A stretch of 57,595 nt of DNA from Nemertoderma westbladi. Its lineage: Eukaryota; Xenacoelomorpha; Nemertodermatida; Nemertodermatidae. This document shows positions 1 to 12,365 of this stretch, piece after piece; within the stretch, counting starts at the first letter, position 1; each line of letters opens with the position of its first letter. Under the pieces are notes generated by a model. It did no database searches and was not told the DNA's origin. It saw nothing but the letters and a program-made list of their open reading frames with translations. The stretch lies in the NCBI GenBank assembly GCA_032718475.1, contig JAUCBJ010008786.1:1-57595 (forward strand). The letters run 5' to 3'. Both the position numbers and the translations under genes were made by a program.

Positions 1-699
1 AGTCACAATCGTTATTGGTAACCTTTCTCTCTTACCTTCGGTATATCAAGAATATTGGGTGTCGGGGTTATTTCTCGTTATTCCAATATAATAATTCATC
101 AACCATATTATGAAGAACTGACAGTAAATAGCAGTATAACAATATAAAAGTATGCACAGGTTGTTTGATTAGGTATGATATGTAAGGTCAGTCCGTTAAA
201 GGATATATGTCCTTGTAATTAAACCTACTAGTGTTGAGCTAAAAAGCATAAAACATAAAACACTAAAAGCCGTTCTTTCGTGGCTTTGAAAAACTCGTGA
301 CTACTGCTCTATACGAGGATACCAACTCCCTTATTCCACGAAGCTCCCGTTCAACACAGAGAAAGAGCAGTGAGATAGGAAATTTTCAGTTCAGTGCTCT
401 GTGATAGGTCGAAATCAAGGCTAACTCAAATTCTATTGGGAGATACAACACAAGGCTATGACGCAACCTCCCTAGGCTTGTTGGCCGATTAAACAGAGCC
501 CAGATGCCTGCGTATAGCAAATCAGCCAATAAGCTGGTAACTTGCACTATTTTTAGTTATAGATCACTTTGAGAGTATTCTTAGCGACTGGGGGGGAACT
601 GGCCAACAAGGCAAACTAATCAGTTATCCCACAAAAGCTTTTACATACAGTAAAGTAAAAGTAAATTATCTTCGGCCGTTAAGCCAGGGATTATTACTA
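1..699. other. Non-coding sequence, no gene recognised
   Basis: No reading frame here looks like protein and no splice-bounded exon was recognised. One small inverted repeat is visible: CTTGTTGGCC near 478 and its complement GGCCAACAAG near 601, about 110 bp apart. This could be a small foldback element, but no target duplication was found. Confidence 0.5.
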
Positions 700-925
700 A
701 ACAAAGTCTGACGATTTATTTCCAGTGCGGTCCCCCCAGAACTAATACTCCCCAGAGGAAACTCCAGTACTCATTTAGCTACCATTTAAGGATGCAAGGC
801 AGATATGCGCCCTGACTAGTCCCTTTAAGGCATTCGTGCCGAAACGAAAACTGCCTTGGCCCCCATGTGGGGATTTAATCCGCGACCTACGAGTTATATG
901 AATTCAATGCAACCACGACACCAAG
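700..925 (-). repeat. Possible tRNA-derived SINE relic, minus strand
   Basis: Read on the minus strand, 925 to about 856 looks like a decayed tRNA: a D-arm-like GTGGTTGCATTGAATT, then GGATTAAATCC, which resembles an RNA polymerase III box B. The following body contains GGTAGCTAAATGAGTACTGG near 780, a kind of segment common in invertebrate SINE bodies. No target duplication or clean tail was found, so the limits are approximate. It could instead be a lone tRNA pseudogene. Confidence 0.33.
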
Positions 926-1310
926 GTGGGAGGACCTCGGTCACGTGTGGTCTATTATCAATCATAAGTTTGGACACGAGTTGTCCAGACACGAGTTGTC
1001 CAGACACGAATTGTCCAGACACGAGTTGTCCGGGCTCGAGTTGTACAGACACGAGTTGTCCGGGCACGAGTTGTACAGACACGAGTTGTCCTGACACGAG
1101 TTGTCCTGACATGAGTTATCCTGACACGAGTTGTGCAGACACGAGTTGTCCAGACACGAGTTGTCCAGACATGAGTTGTCCAGACACGAGTTGTCTAGAC
1201 ACGAGTTGTCCAGACACGAGTTGCGCAGACACGAGTTGTCCTGACACGAGTTGTCCTGACATGAGTTGTCCAGACACGAGTTGTCTAGACACGAGTTGCG
1301 CAGACACGAG

Positions 1311-2851
1311 TTGTCCAGATACGAATTGTCCGGACACGAGTTATCCAGACACGAGTTGTCCAGACACGAGTTGTGCAGACACGAGTTGTCCAGACACGAG
1401 TTGTACAGACACGAGTTCTCCTTGACACGAGTTGTCCTGACACGAGTTGTACAGACACGAGTTCTCCTTGACACGAGTTGTCCTGACACGAGTTGCGCAG
1501 ACACGAGTTGTCCAGACACGAGTTGTACAGACACGAGTTATCCAGACACGAGTTGTCCAGACACGAGTTGTGCAGACACGAGTTGTCCTGACACGAGTTG
1601 CGCAGACACGAGTTGTCCAGATACGAATTGTCGAGACACGAGTTATCCAGACACGAGTTGTCCAGACACGAGTTGTGCAGACACGAGTTGTCCAGACACG
1701 AGTTGTACAGACACGAGTTCTCCTTGACACGAGTTGTCCTGACACGAGTTGTACAGACACGAGTTCTCCTTGACACGAGTTGTTCTGACACGAGTTGCGC
1801 AGACACGAGTTGTACAGACACGAGTTGTACAGACACGAGTTGTCCAGACACGAGTTGTCCAGACACGAGTTGTACAGACACGAGTTGTCTAGACACCAGT
1901 TGTCCAGACACGAGTTGCGCAGACACGAGTTGTCCTGACACGAGTTGTCCTGACACGAGTTGTCCAGACACGAATTGCGCAGACACGAGTTGTCCATACA
2001 CGAGTTGTGCAGACACGAGTTGTCCAGACACAAGTTATCCAGACATGAGTTATCCAGACACGAGCTGTCCAGACAAGAGTTATCCAGACACGAGTTGTCC
2101 GGGCTCGAGTTGTACAGACACGATTTGTCCGGGCACGAGTTGTACAGACACGAGTTGTCCAGACAAGAGTTGTCCAGACACGAGTTGTACAGACGCGAGT
2201 TGTCCAGACACGAGTTGTCCAGACACGAGTTATCCAGACACGAGCTGTCTAAACACGAGTTGTCCAGACAGGAGTTGTCTAGACACGAGTTGCGCAGACA
2301 CGAGTTGTCCAGACACGAGTTATCCAGACACGAGCTGTCCATACACGAGTTGTGCAGACACGAGTTGTCCAGACACAAGTTGTCCAGACACAAGTTGTCC
2401 AGACATGAGTTATCCAGACACGAGCTGTCCAGGCAAGAGTTATCCAGACACGAGTTGTCCGGGCTCGAGTTGTACAGACACGAGTTGTCCGGGCACGAGT
2501 TGTACAGACACGAGTTGTCCAGACAAGAGTTGTCCAGACACGAGTTGTACAGACGCGAGTTGTCCAAACACGAGTTGTCCAGACACGAGTTATCCAGACA
2601 CGAGCTGTCTAAACACGAGTTGTCCAGACACGAGTTGTAATGGCGCGAGTTGTCTAGACACGAGTTGTCCAGATACGAGTTGTCCAGACACGAGTTGTCC
2701 AGACATGAGTTGTCCAGACACGAGTTGTCCAGACACGAGTTGCGCAGACACGAGTAGTCCAGACACGAGTTATCCAGACACGAGCTGTCTAAACATGAGT
2801 TGTCCAGACACGAGTTGTCTAGACACGAGTTGCGCAGACACGAGTTGTCCA
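1311..2851. repeat. Higher-order block of the 15-bp array, copy 1
   Basis: This stretch recurs almost base for base at about 4270-5856. The offset is 2959 bp in the first part and 3004 bp after about 4965, because the second copy carries 45 bp (three units) more. Shared rare variants prove a block duplication rather than chance: TTCTCCTTGACACGAG near 1410 and 4369, GTAATGGCGCGAG near 2637 and 5641, and GACGCGAG near 2191. Confidence 0.85.
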
Positions 2852-4380
2852 GATACGAATTGTCCAGACACGAGTTATCCAGATACGAGTTGTCCAGACA
2901 CGAGTTATCCAGACACGAGTTGTCCAGACACGAGTTGTGCAGACACGAGTTGTACAGACACGAGTTGCGCAGACACGAGTTGTGCAGACACGAGTTGTAC
3001 AGACACGAGTTGCGCAGACACGAGTTGTCCAGATACGAATTGTCCGGACACGAGTTATCCAGACACGAGTTGTCCAGACACGAGTTGTGCAGACACGAGT
3101 TGTCCAGACACGAGTTGTCTAAACATGAGTTGTCCAGACACGAGTTGTCTAGACACGAGTTGCGCAGACACGAGTTGTCCAGATACGAATTGTCCAGACA
3201 CGAGTTATCCAGATACGAGTTGTCCAGACACGAGTTGTGCAGACACGAGTTGTACAGACACGAGTTGCGCAGACACGAGTTGTGCAGACACGAGTTGTAC
3301 AGACACGAGTTGCGCAGACACGAGTTGTCCAGATACGAATTGTCCGGACACGAGTTATCCAGACACGAGTTGTCTAAACATGAGTTATCCAGACACGAGC
3401 TGTCTAAACATGAGTTGTCCAGACACGAGTTGTCTAGACACGAGTTGCGCAGACACGAGTTGTCCAGATACGAGTTGTCTAAACATGAGTTGTCCAGACA
3501 CGAGTTGTCTAGACACGAGTTGCGCAGACACGAGTTGTCCAGATACGAATTGTCCAGACACGAGTTATCCAGATACGAGTTGTCCAGACACGAGTTGTGC
3601 AGACACGAGTTGTACAGACACGAGTTGCGCAGACACGAGTTGTGCAGACACGAGTTGTACAGACACGAGTTGCGCAGACACGAGTTGTCCAGATACGAAT
3701 TGTCCGGACACGAGTTATCCAGACACGAGTTGTCCAGACACGAGTTGTGCAGACACGAGTTGTCCAGACACGAGTTGTCTAAACATGAGTTGTCCAGACA
3801 CGAGTTGTCTAGACACGAGTTGCGCAGACACGAGTTGTCCAGATACGAATTGTCCAGACACGAGTTATCCAGATACGAGTTGTCCAGACACGAGTTGTGC
3901 AGACACGAGTTGTACAGACACGAGTTGCGCAGACACGAGTTGTGCAGACACGAGTTGTACAGACACGAGTTGCGCAGACACGAGTTGTCCAGATACGAAT
4001 TGTCCGGACACGAGTTATCCAGACACGAGTTGTCTAAACATGAGTTATCCAGACACGAGCTGTCTAAACATGAGTTGTCCAGACACGAGTTGTCTAGACA
4101 CGAGTTGCGCAGACACGAGTTGTCCAGATACGAATTGTCCAGACACGAGTTATCCAGATACGAGTTGTCCAGACACGAGTTGTGCAGACACGAGTTGTAC
4201 AGACACGAGTTGCGCAGACACGAGTTGTGCAGACACGAGTTGTACAGACACGAGTTGCGCAGACACGAGTTGTCCAGATACGAATTGTCCGGACACGAGT
4301 TATCCAGACACGAGTTGTCCAGACACGAGTTGTGCAGACACGAGTTGTCCAGACACGAGTTGTACAGACACGAGTTCTCC
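2800..4380. repeat. Shorter higher-order repeats (585-660 bp) in the 15-bp array
   Basis: Within this part the same succession of variant units recurs at 2937-3122, 3597-3782 and from 4182, offsets of 660 and 585 bp. A related pair of blocks lies at about 5870-6370 and 6660-7150, an offset of about 790 bp. This suggests repeated local amplification on top of the 15-bp periodicity. Confidence 0.75.
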
Positions 4381-5856
4381 TTGACACGAGTTGTCCTGAC
4401 ACGAGTTGTACAGACACGAGTTCTCCTTGACACGAGTTGTCCTGACACGAGTTGCGCAGACACGAGTTGTCCAGACACGAGTTGTACAGACACGAGTTAT
4501 CCAGACACGAGTTGTCCAGACACGAGTTGTGCAGACACGAGTTGTCCTGACACGAGTTGCGCAGACACGAGTTGTCCAGATACGAATTGTCGAGACACGA
4601 GTTATCCAGACACGAGTTGTCCAGACACGAGTTGTGCAGACACGAGTTGTCCAGACACGAGTTGTACAGACACGAGTTCTCCTTGACACGAGTTGTCCTG
4701 ACACGAGTTGTACAGACACGAGTTCTCCTTGACACGAGTTGTTCTGACACGAGTTGCGCAGACACGAGTTGTACAGACACGAGTTGTACAGACACGAGTT
4801 GTCCAGACACGAGTTGTCCAGACACGAGTTGTACAGACACGAGTTGTCTAGACACCAGTTGTCCAGACACGAGTTGCGCAGACACGAGTTGTCCTGACAC
4901 GAGTTGTCCTGACACGAGTTGTCCAGACACGAATTGCGCAGACACGAGTTGTCCAGACACGAGTTATCCAGACACGAGTTGTACAGACACGAGCTGTCCA
5001 TACACGAGTTGTGCAGACACGAGTTGTCCAGACACAAGTTATCCAGACATGAGTTATCCAGACACGAGCTGTCCAGACAAGAGTTATCCAGACACGAGTT
5101 GTCCGGGCTCGAGTTGTACAGACACGATTTGTCCGGGCACGAGTTGTACAGAAACGAGTTGTCCAGACAAGAGTTGTCCAGACACGAGTTGTACAGACGC
5201 GAGTTGTCCAGACACGAGTTGTCCAGACACGAGTTATCCAGACACGAGCTGTCTAAACACGAGTTGTCCAGACAGGAGTTGTCTAGACACGAGTTGCGCA
5301 GACACGAGTTGTCCAGACACGAGTTATCCAGACACGAGCTGTCCATACACGAGTTGTGCAGACACGAGTTGTCCAGACACAAGTTGTCCAGACACAAGTT
5401 GTCCAGACATGAGTTATCCAGACACGAGCTGTCCAGGCAAGAGTTATCCAGACACGAGTTGTCCGGGCTCGAGTTGTACAGACACGAGTTGTCCGGGCAC
5501 GAGTTGTACAGACACGAGTTGTCCAGACAAGAGTTGTCCAGACACGAGTTGTACAGACGCGAGTTGTCCAAACACGAGTTGTCCAGACACGAGTTATCCA
5601 GACACGAGCTGTCTAAACACGAGTTGTCCAGACACGAGTTGTAATGGCGCGAGTTGTCTAGACACGAGTTGTCCAGATACGAGTTGTCCAGACACGAGTT
5701 GTCCAGACATGAGTTGTCCAGACACGAGTTGTCCAGACACGAGTTGCGCAGACACGAGTAGTCCAGACACGAGTTATCCAGACACGAGCTGTCTAAACAT
5801 GAGTTGTCCAGACACGAGTTGTCTAGACACGAGTTGCGCAGACACGAGTTGTCCAG
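4270..5856. repeat. Higher-order block of the 15-bp array, copy 2
   Basis: Second copy of the block at 1311-2851, offset 2959 then 3004 bp, with three additional units near 4965. Downstream of 5856 the two copies diverge. Confidence 0.85.
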
Positions 5857-8332
5857 ACACGAGTTATCCAGACACGAGCTGTCTAAGCACGAGTTGTCCA
5901 GACACGAGTTGTCCAGACACGAGTTGTCCAGACAAGAGTTGTCCAGACACGAGTTGTCCAGACACGAGTTGTCCAGACACGAGTTATCCAGACACGAGCT
6001 GTCTAAACACGAGTTGTCCAGATACGAGTTATCCAGACACGAGCTGTCTAAACACGAGTTGTTCAGACACGAGTTATCTAGATACGAGTTGCGCAGACAC
6101 GAGTTGTCCAGACACGAGTTGTCCAGAGACGAGTTATCCAGACACGAGTTGTCCAGAGACGAGTTGTCCAGGCACGAGTTGTCCAGACACGAGTTATCCA
6201 GACACGAGCTGTCTAAACACGAGTTGTCCAGACACGACTTATACAGACACGAGTTGTACAGACACGAGTTGCCCAGATACGACTTTTCCAGACACGAGTT
6301 GTCCAGACACGAGTTGTACAGACACGAGTTGTCCAGACACGAGTTGTCCAGACACGAGTTTTCCAGACACGAGTTATCCAGACACGAGTTGTCCAGACAC
6401 GAGTTGTACAGACACGAGTTCTCCAGACACGAGTTATCCAGACACGAGTTGTCTAGACACGAGTTGTGCAGACACGAGTTGTCCAGACACGAGTTGTCCA
6501 GACACGAGTTATCCAGACACGAGTTGTCCAGACACGAGTTGTCCATACACGAGTTGTCCAGACACGAGTTGTCCAGACACGAGTTGTGCAGACACGAGTT
6601 GTACAGACACGAGTTGTCCATACACGAGTTGTCCAGACACGAGTTGTCCAGACACGAGTTATCCAGACACGAGCTGTCTAAGCACGAGTTGTCCAGACAC
6701 GAGTTGTCCAGACACGAGTTGTCCAGACAAGAGTTGTCCAGACACGAGTTGTCCAGACACGAGTTGTCCAGACACGAGTTATCCAGACACGAGCTGTCTA
6801 AACACGAGTTGTCCAGATACGAGTTATCCAGACACGAGCTGTCTAAACACGAGTTGTTCAGACACGAGTTATCTAGATACGAGTTGCGCAGACACGAGTT
6901 GTCCAGACACGAGTTGTCCAGAGACGAGTTATCCAGACACGAGTTGTCCAGAGACGAGTTGTCCAGGCACGAGTTATCCAGACACGAGCTGTCTAAACAC
7001 GAGTTGTTCAGACACGACTTATACAGACACGAGTTGTACAGACACGAGTTGCCCAGATACGACTTTTCCAGACACGAGTTGTCCAGACACGAGTTGTACA
7101 GACACGAGTTGTCCAGACACGAGTTGTCCAGACACGAGTTTTCCAGACACGAGTTATCCAGACACGAGTTGCGCAGACACGAGTAGTCCAGACACGAGTT
7201 ATCCAGACACGAGCTGTCTAAACATGAGTTGTCCAGACACGAGTTGTCTAGACACGAGTTGCGCAGACACGAGTTGTCCAGATACGAATTGTCCAGACAC
7301 GAGTTATCCAGATACGAGTTGTCCAGACACGAGTTGTCCAGACACGAGTTGTACAGACACGAGTTCTCCTTGACACGAGTTGTCCTGACACGAGTTGTAC
7401 AGACACGAGTTCTCCTTGACACGAGTTGTCCTGACACGAGTTGCGCAGACACGAGTTGTCCAGACACGAGTTGTACAGACACGAGTTGTCTAGACACGAG
7501 TTGTCCAGACACAAGTTGCGCAGGCACGAGTTGTCCTGACACGAGTTGTCCTGACACGAGTTGTCCAGACACGAATTGCGCAGACACGAGTTGTCCAGAC
7601 ACGAGTTATCCAGACACGAGCTGTCTAAACACGAGTTGTCCAGACACGAGTTGTCTAGACACGAGTTGCGCAGACACGAGTTGTCCAGACATGAGTTGTC
7701 CAGACACGAGTTATCCAGACACGAGTTGTCCATACACGAGTTGTGCAGACGAGTTGTCCAGACACAAGTTGTCCAGACACGAGTTATCCAGACACGAGCT
7801 GTCTAAACACGAGTTGTCTAGACACGAGTTGTACAGACACGAGTTGCCCAGCCACGACTTGTCCAGACACGAGTTGCCCAGACACGAGTTTTCCAGACAA
7901 GAGTTGTCCAGACACGAGTTGTCCGGGCACGAGTTGTACAGACACGAGTTGTCCGGGCACGAGTTGTACAGACACGAGTTCTCCTTGACACGAGTTGTCC
8001 TGACACGAGTTGCGCAGACACGAGTTGTCCAGACACGAGTTTTCCAGACACGAGTTATCCAGACACGAGCTGTCAATACACGAGTTGTCCAGACACGAGC
8101 TGTCTAGACACGAGTTGTCTAGACACGAGTTGTCCTGACACGAATTGCGCAGACACGAGTTGTCCAGACACGAGTTGACCAGACACGAGTTATCCAGACA
8201 CGAGCTGTCTAAACACGAGTTGTCCAGACACGGGTTGTAAAGACACGAGTTTTCCAGACACGAGTTGTCCAGACACGAGTTGTCCAGACACGAGTTATCT
8301 ACACACGAGTTTCCCGTAAACCAGTCGTCCAG

Positions 8333-9607
8333 AATTAAGTTTTCTATATTATGTTGCTATGTAGCATACAGTTCATATTGTTCACAATTGTTCAATCTAT
8401 CAGATCATAATCTTATGAAATCACTTCATTTTCTATATTTATTTGAGACAAATTTAATGTATAAATTCTCACAACTATAGTATATTACAGTCAAATCCAT
8501 TATCATTATTGCACGCAATTCGTATATTTGCCTTGTAAATATAACATATAATTATTTGTCGTTTTGTGAAAGATTTACCTGACTGGAGTGGTCCAGACGA
8601 ATTCCACTGCCACTAAATCGTTATGCACACACCAACTAACTAACTACAATGCTTTTATATTCATAATTAATTGTGTAATAATATATTTTACGTGAAATAA
8701 GTCGAGACCTGGATTTTGGTTGTGATGCAAATTTGCTAAACAAAAAAGACACAGGGCGGGGGGGTGGGGGGGGGGGGGTGACTGAACGCAAAACCCGCCT
8801 TGTCGAATTAATATCCCGCCTCAATGTTAAATTATCAATTTAGGGAAAGGATCAGGTTACAGTGGCACGTTATTTTAACCAAAACAATAAACTAAACACA
8901 ATAGAACAGGTTACAGTTTTATTTTTTAGAGTAATCAGCTGTTATTTGCGTCGAATTTCCCCTGGAGAGGGATGAATTTCTCTTCCAGTCCCCCCCCCCC
9001 CCCCCCCCCTATTCGACAAAAAAAAGTCGTGTGCGAAAATATCGGAAACAGATCCACATTTATTTTCAAATCGATACTTGACAGCCGTATTATAGCCAAG
9101 GTACTACCTAGCTTTTAGGGCCACTTGGGCCACTGTTAGTACTCAGGCACTAAGGCCTATTAAAAGAATTAATATAATATTCATTAAAAAAATTATAATA
9201 TACATAATAAAAAAATAGTAATTAAAATTAATTTTTACTATTTTATTGTTTTCATATTAATATCACAATCCCTCTAAAGTCGTGGTTGTCTAACATCATA
9301 TAAGTATAGCCAAGGTAGCCGAGAGCCTTTAAGGATCTGCACGAAAATGTGGAAGTGCTTCAGAAAAAAATAATAAAGGATTGTTGATGAGACGAGAAAT
9401 TGATATCTCGGTTTGACCGCGGTGTCCTTCTATCCTACTGTAGACCAACACACGGCCGCGCCGCTTTAAATAAACTAACTCCATGGTGTACTGTGTCACC
9501 ACAAGTTCAATGTTAATACTGAATGTCTTCTGATTTTATTATAATTGTTTATTGTTTTTACAGGATATAACTTTACCTTCTAATTACGTTGTTAATTAAT
9601 TAATTAG
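8333..9607. other. AT-rich non-coding stretch upstream of the Ig exon
   Basis: Apart from a MITE-like element (8757-9009) I see no gene. There are AT-rich runs (9160-9250) and a moderately GC-rich patch at 9297-9480 in which I could not find a convincing exon. If the plus-strand GPCR gene extends further left, this is intron, and the exon with the first half of the Ig domain lies outside what I can recognise. Confidence 0.5.
8757..9009. mobile_element. MITE-like element, copy 1 (G/C-run ends)
   Basis: The core from about 8784 to 8965 is nearly the same sequence as 12375-12560. The ends are imperfect inverted repeats that have become homopolymers: a G-rich run at 8757-8778 and a run of 20 C at 8990-9009. 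There is no coding capacity, as expected for a non-autonomous DNA transposon derivative. The flanks show no clear target duplication, so the superfamily is undetermined. Confidence 0.65.
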
Positions 9608-9858
9608 GCTCAAATAAAGCCCGGAGAGACAGACACGGACCAGGAAACACCGGCTTTTCCGAGTTTCTCATTTTACGGAGATTTAACCGGGACTTCGAGC
9701 GAATCAACCCACGATAACCCAGACAAACATACGAAGAGGCTGACGCTGACGTTAAAGCGGGTTACGCGGGACATTGATCTGGATTGTACCGCCGAGAAAG
9801 GTGACCCGAGTAAGGAACGGACGCTCTCAGCTACACTCACTGTCACATCCAGCGCAGA
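9608..9858 (+). CDS. Exon: C-terminal part of an Ig-like domain, adhesion-GPCR gene (partial)
   Basis: An open stretch between a candidate acceptor (TTAATTAATTAG, ending 9607) and a candidate donor (GTTAGT at 9859). The translation ends with LTLKRVTRDIDLDCTAEKG and a following LSATLTVTSS. This is the E-F-G strand pattern of an Ig domain, with D-x-D-C-x-A in place of D-x-Y-x-C-x-A. The matching first half with its Cys and Trp is not in this exon. The donor at 9859 leaves two bases of a Glu codon, which the single G opening the next exon (11840) completes, so the phases agree. A later donor GTAAAG at 9863 would be phase 0 and would not fit. The acceptor has a weak pyrimidine tract, so the left edge is uncertain. 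Role inferred: extracellular ligand or adhesion module of an aGPCR. Confidence 0.55.
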
Positions 9859-10544
9859 GTTAGTAAAGCCTTAGTTATATTAGTGGAAAATTAGTTACAA
9901 CTGTACTGTAGTACAAAATTTGTAACGGGAAACGCAAAAATTGTACGTATTCCTAAATGTTTTTGAGAGTTCTTCAAATATATCGGTTTTTTTTTTGGAA
10001 AAAAGCTGTGCACTCTTAGTTTTTGTACTTTTCTCTCCATGTGGTGCCGGAAATTTGGTGCACGCAGCCTCACTAAAAATGGTGAACTTGTTTATTTTTA
10101 TTAATATTTTATATAAATCTGGATTTTATGTGGAATAATTTTCTAATCTTGAAAAAAATAAGGATACATTTATGGTGCGGTTCTTACGGACATTTTCTAT
10201 TTTATTATTGAACTCAAAATTAAAATTTTAAAACTTTTTTTTTTTCTGAAAGTATAAAAAATTTTTAAATTTGTTCCTCGACTTTTAAACAATAAACAGA
10301 CTTACTGTGCAATAACACTAAGTCATGTTGCGGTTTTCATCATTAAAATTATAACTACAAAGTTATTTGAATTTTCTTGGGAAAATTCAAAATTATATAT
10401 TTGTTCCGGGATATGATTTGTGAAATTTATGATAAAATTCCAGAAATACACTCCTGCAGCATCCAAGGATAGGCACTCCTGCATTGCATGCTGCATTTTT
10501 AAGATTGCTGTGCCGGCTTACAAATACACCCCTAAATCTTGTCA
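9859..10544. other. Intron sequence, nothing recognised
   Basis: AT-rich sequence with short T and A runs (around 9980 and 10235). No exon or known repeat was recognised. It is inferred to be intron because it follows the Ig exon of the plus-strand gene. Confidence 0.5.
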
Positions 10545-11216
10545 AATTTGGCGCTGATGCTGAAGGATTTGTACTAAATAAGTCGGACCTTTCCAGATGC
10601 ACTTACTATGCGCTACAAGTTGCCCAGCTATGTGTGTATGCTCAGCATCCTTTATCCCTGATGTTTTATTGCATTGAGACAATGAAACGCGCGATATAAT
10701 TGCCTATCTGCTTAAAGAAGTCTATGTGTATGTTGGAGTAGAACCCAGTCTGCTCCAACTGTCTGCGGAGCTATTAACACCTTCCTCTGGAGTTTCTGTA
10801 AATGAAGCTCGTCTCGATATGTCAGCAACAGGTTTTTGGATCCGCCACTCCAAGTGATTCTTTGATGTACGGGTATTCTCTACCCTAATACTGAATCCTA
10901 TCTCCCATCCTCCATGAGACAATCTACTATAGAACCAAGAGGCCGAGAAGCGACGTAAATATAATGATAGGGTAGAACGCGCTTTATTTTCTCCCCTCGT
11001 TTTTACCTCTAGCGGAGCTGCTGGTACTGAGTGCAGCCGGTTTTTAACGCATCTAGCCGGCCGTCTGGCGGAGAAGCGTGACTCCACTAATTCATCGGTT
11101 GTACACTGGTTGCGAAGTCGACTTTCCTTCAGCCTATATACTCCGTACAACTGGGCTTTGCCTCCGAGGTCACCGTAGTCCTCTTCCCTATGCATCCGCG
11201 CCAGCTGAGGATCCGC
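10545..11216 (+). pseudogene. Fossil tail of a retroelement (post-RT nuclease-like region)
   Basis: Reading the plus strand across stops and frame changes gives a consistent succession of fragments: EGFVLNKSDLSRC near 10555, IIAYLLKEV then GVEPSLLQLSAELLTP near 10700-10780, NEARLDMSATGFW then FFDVRVF near 10800-10880, and PLVFTSSGAAG, RFLTHLAGRLAEKRDS and WLRSRLSFSL near 10990-11135. From memory this order (GF-L-K, then RHNE-RD-like, EP-LQPL, ARLD-GFW, FFDVRVF, PLVFS-GG, LA-LLAEK, WLR-RLSF) belongs to the region after the reverse transcriptase in a family of uncharacterised retroelement proteins common in marine invertebrates. I could not verify that by search. Several stops show it is dead. 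The minus-strand open frame over the same bases is a shadow. Confidence 0.55.
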
Positions 11217-11839
11217 GACTCACTACCAACTTGTGCCGCCCTTTTTCATAAAGTTTATATTTATTTACTATCCTATAGACTTTAGTTCGAAATACTGTAG
11301 ATAAATAATACTGTGTAGTAGTAACCTTTTACACTTTCTATATCATAGGACTCATAACTAACTCATATTTACATGTTTATATTAAGTTAGTATGTACTAT
11401 TGTAATAAATAAATGTTAAAGTTTAATAATTTTCTCGTGGTAGGCCCGGTAGGTCGAGGCCCCTATTGTTACATTTTATATAGATTTTATTCATTTAATT
11501 AATACTGTAGTACTACACAATTATTAATAGATACAAAATATGTTGGGGACTTGTGTGAAAAATATTGACTTTCGACGAGAGGTAAACATGAATAACAGTC
11601 AGAATAACATAAAATCAACATTATTTGAAAACTGAAAGTAAAGTAGTACCCAGCACTGAATTTGGTAAAAAAATTAACTTAAATATCATAAAAATGATTT
11701 ACAGTAATTTAAAATAATAAGTAATTATGTGTTTTATAAACCAGTTCGGGGTTTGAAAAATGTTATAAAAAATGTTAAAATTAAATTAAATGTTAAATAG
11801 TTTGTCAAATAATTCATTAAATTAATAATTAATGTTTAG
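11217..11839. other. AT-rich intron before the HormR exon
   Basis: Strongly AT-rich sequence without a recognisable gene. It ends with the acceptor ATTAATGTTTAG at 11828-11839. Confidence 0.55.
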
Positions 11840-12080
11840 GTCAGGTCTCCCCGAAGGCGGTGTATGGTGCCCCTCACTGGAGACAGACGACGGCACTAAT
11901 TGGCCCTTTACGAAGGGCGGTAAACAACGGAAGGCTCTGTGTGTCGGAACGAACCTGGTCGGATTCGCTACCAGACGGTGTTCGACGGAGGGGGTCTGGG
12001 CCCCGGTCGATAGTTCGCGTTGTCGGGACGCCGGACAGACTGGTAACGTCGAGGAGAAGATAGAGTCCTCCAGCGATGTG
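11840..12080 (+). CDS. Exon: hormone-receptor (HormR) domain, adhesion-GPCR gene
   Basis: The exon lies between acceptor AATGTTTAG (ends 11839) and a strong donor GTGAGT at 12081, and ends in phase 0. It encodes the HormR pattern seen in adhesion and class B GPCR ectodomains: GVWCPS, then NWPFTKGGKQRKALC, then GFATRRCSTEGVWAPVDSSRC. These match the family's W-P-T-G, C, G-A-R-C, G-W-P and S-C positions. About 20 residues of acidic, Ser-rich linker follow. In aGPCRs this domain lies just before the GAIN domain, which is what the next exon encodes. Reading on past 12080 in the same frame only enters intron and the MITE copy. The exact receptor subfamily cannot be set. The Ig-HormR-GAIN order is known from the ADGRA-type architecture, but other invertebrate aGPCRs share these modules. 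Confidence 0.8.
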
Positions 12081-12365
12081 GTGAGTTTCTATTCTTTTCT
12101 ATCGATAAACTCGGCTTCCCGCTCCGTTTTTGGTCTGTTAGTCTTTAGATCCGGCCGCTATTTGTTGCTCAGTTTCCGCGGGTTTTGGGATTTCGCCCGT
12201 TTATATTTCCCGAGGTATTTCCGACAGAGTGCCGGTATGGTAAACTTAATGTTTACGCACCAAAGTTGTGACCTAATAACGAATTATCAAAATATTATTA
12301 AAAATATGAATTACCTCGCAAGAATAGTAGGATTAGTAGGCCTATACGACAACAATAGAGACAGC

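Larger units (their letters stand above)
972..8332. repeat. 15-bp minisatellite, about 490 copies, with higher-order structure
   Basis: The consensus unit is GACACGAGTTGTCCA. Variation concentrates in the bases after GAGTTGT (CC, AC, GC, CT) and in GAGTTAT or GAGCTGT forms. Each junction contains the short dyad TGTC-CA-GACA. Occasional units carry TTCTCCTTGACACGAG, which changes register by one base. Because 15 is divisible by three and most units lack stops, frames stay open for up to about 1,100 codons on both strands; plus-strand frames read DTSCP, RHELS or TRVVQ repeats. Several unrelated frames are equally open and no start or splice context is seen, so I do not call a protein. The last units near 8290-8332 are degenerate. 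Confidence 0.95.

Noticed and set aside
1341-7602. Very long open frames (up to about 1,100 codons, DTSCP, NSCLD or RHELS repeats) on both strands of the 15-bp array
   Set aside because: A 15-bp unit without stops is open in several frames at once. No start, splice or flanking coding context favours one of them, and block boundaries shift the frame.
9555-9573. Better pyrimidine-rich acceptor (ATTGTTTTTACAG) upstream of the Ig exon
   Set aside because: Every frame from 9574 meets a stop before joining the Ig frame, so it cannot be the acceptor of that exon.
10722-11195. 157-codon minus-strand frame
   Set aside because: It lies antisense to the recognisable retroelement fossil on the plus strand and resembles no protein I know.
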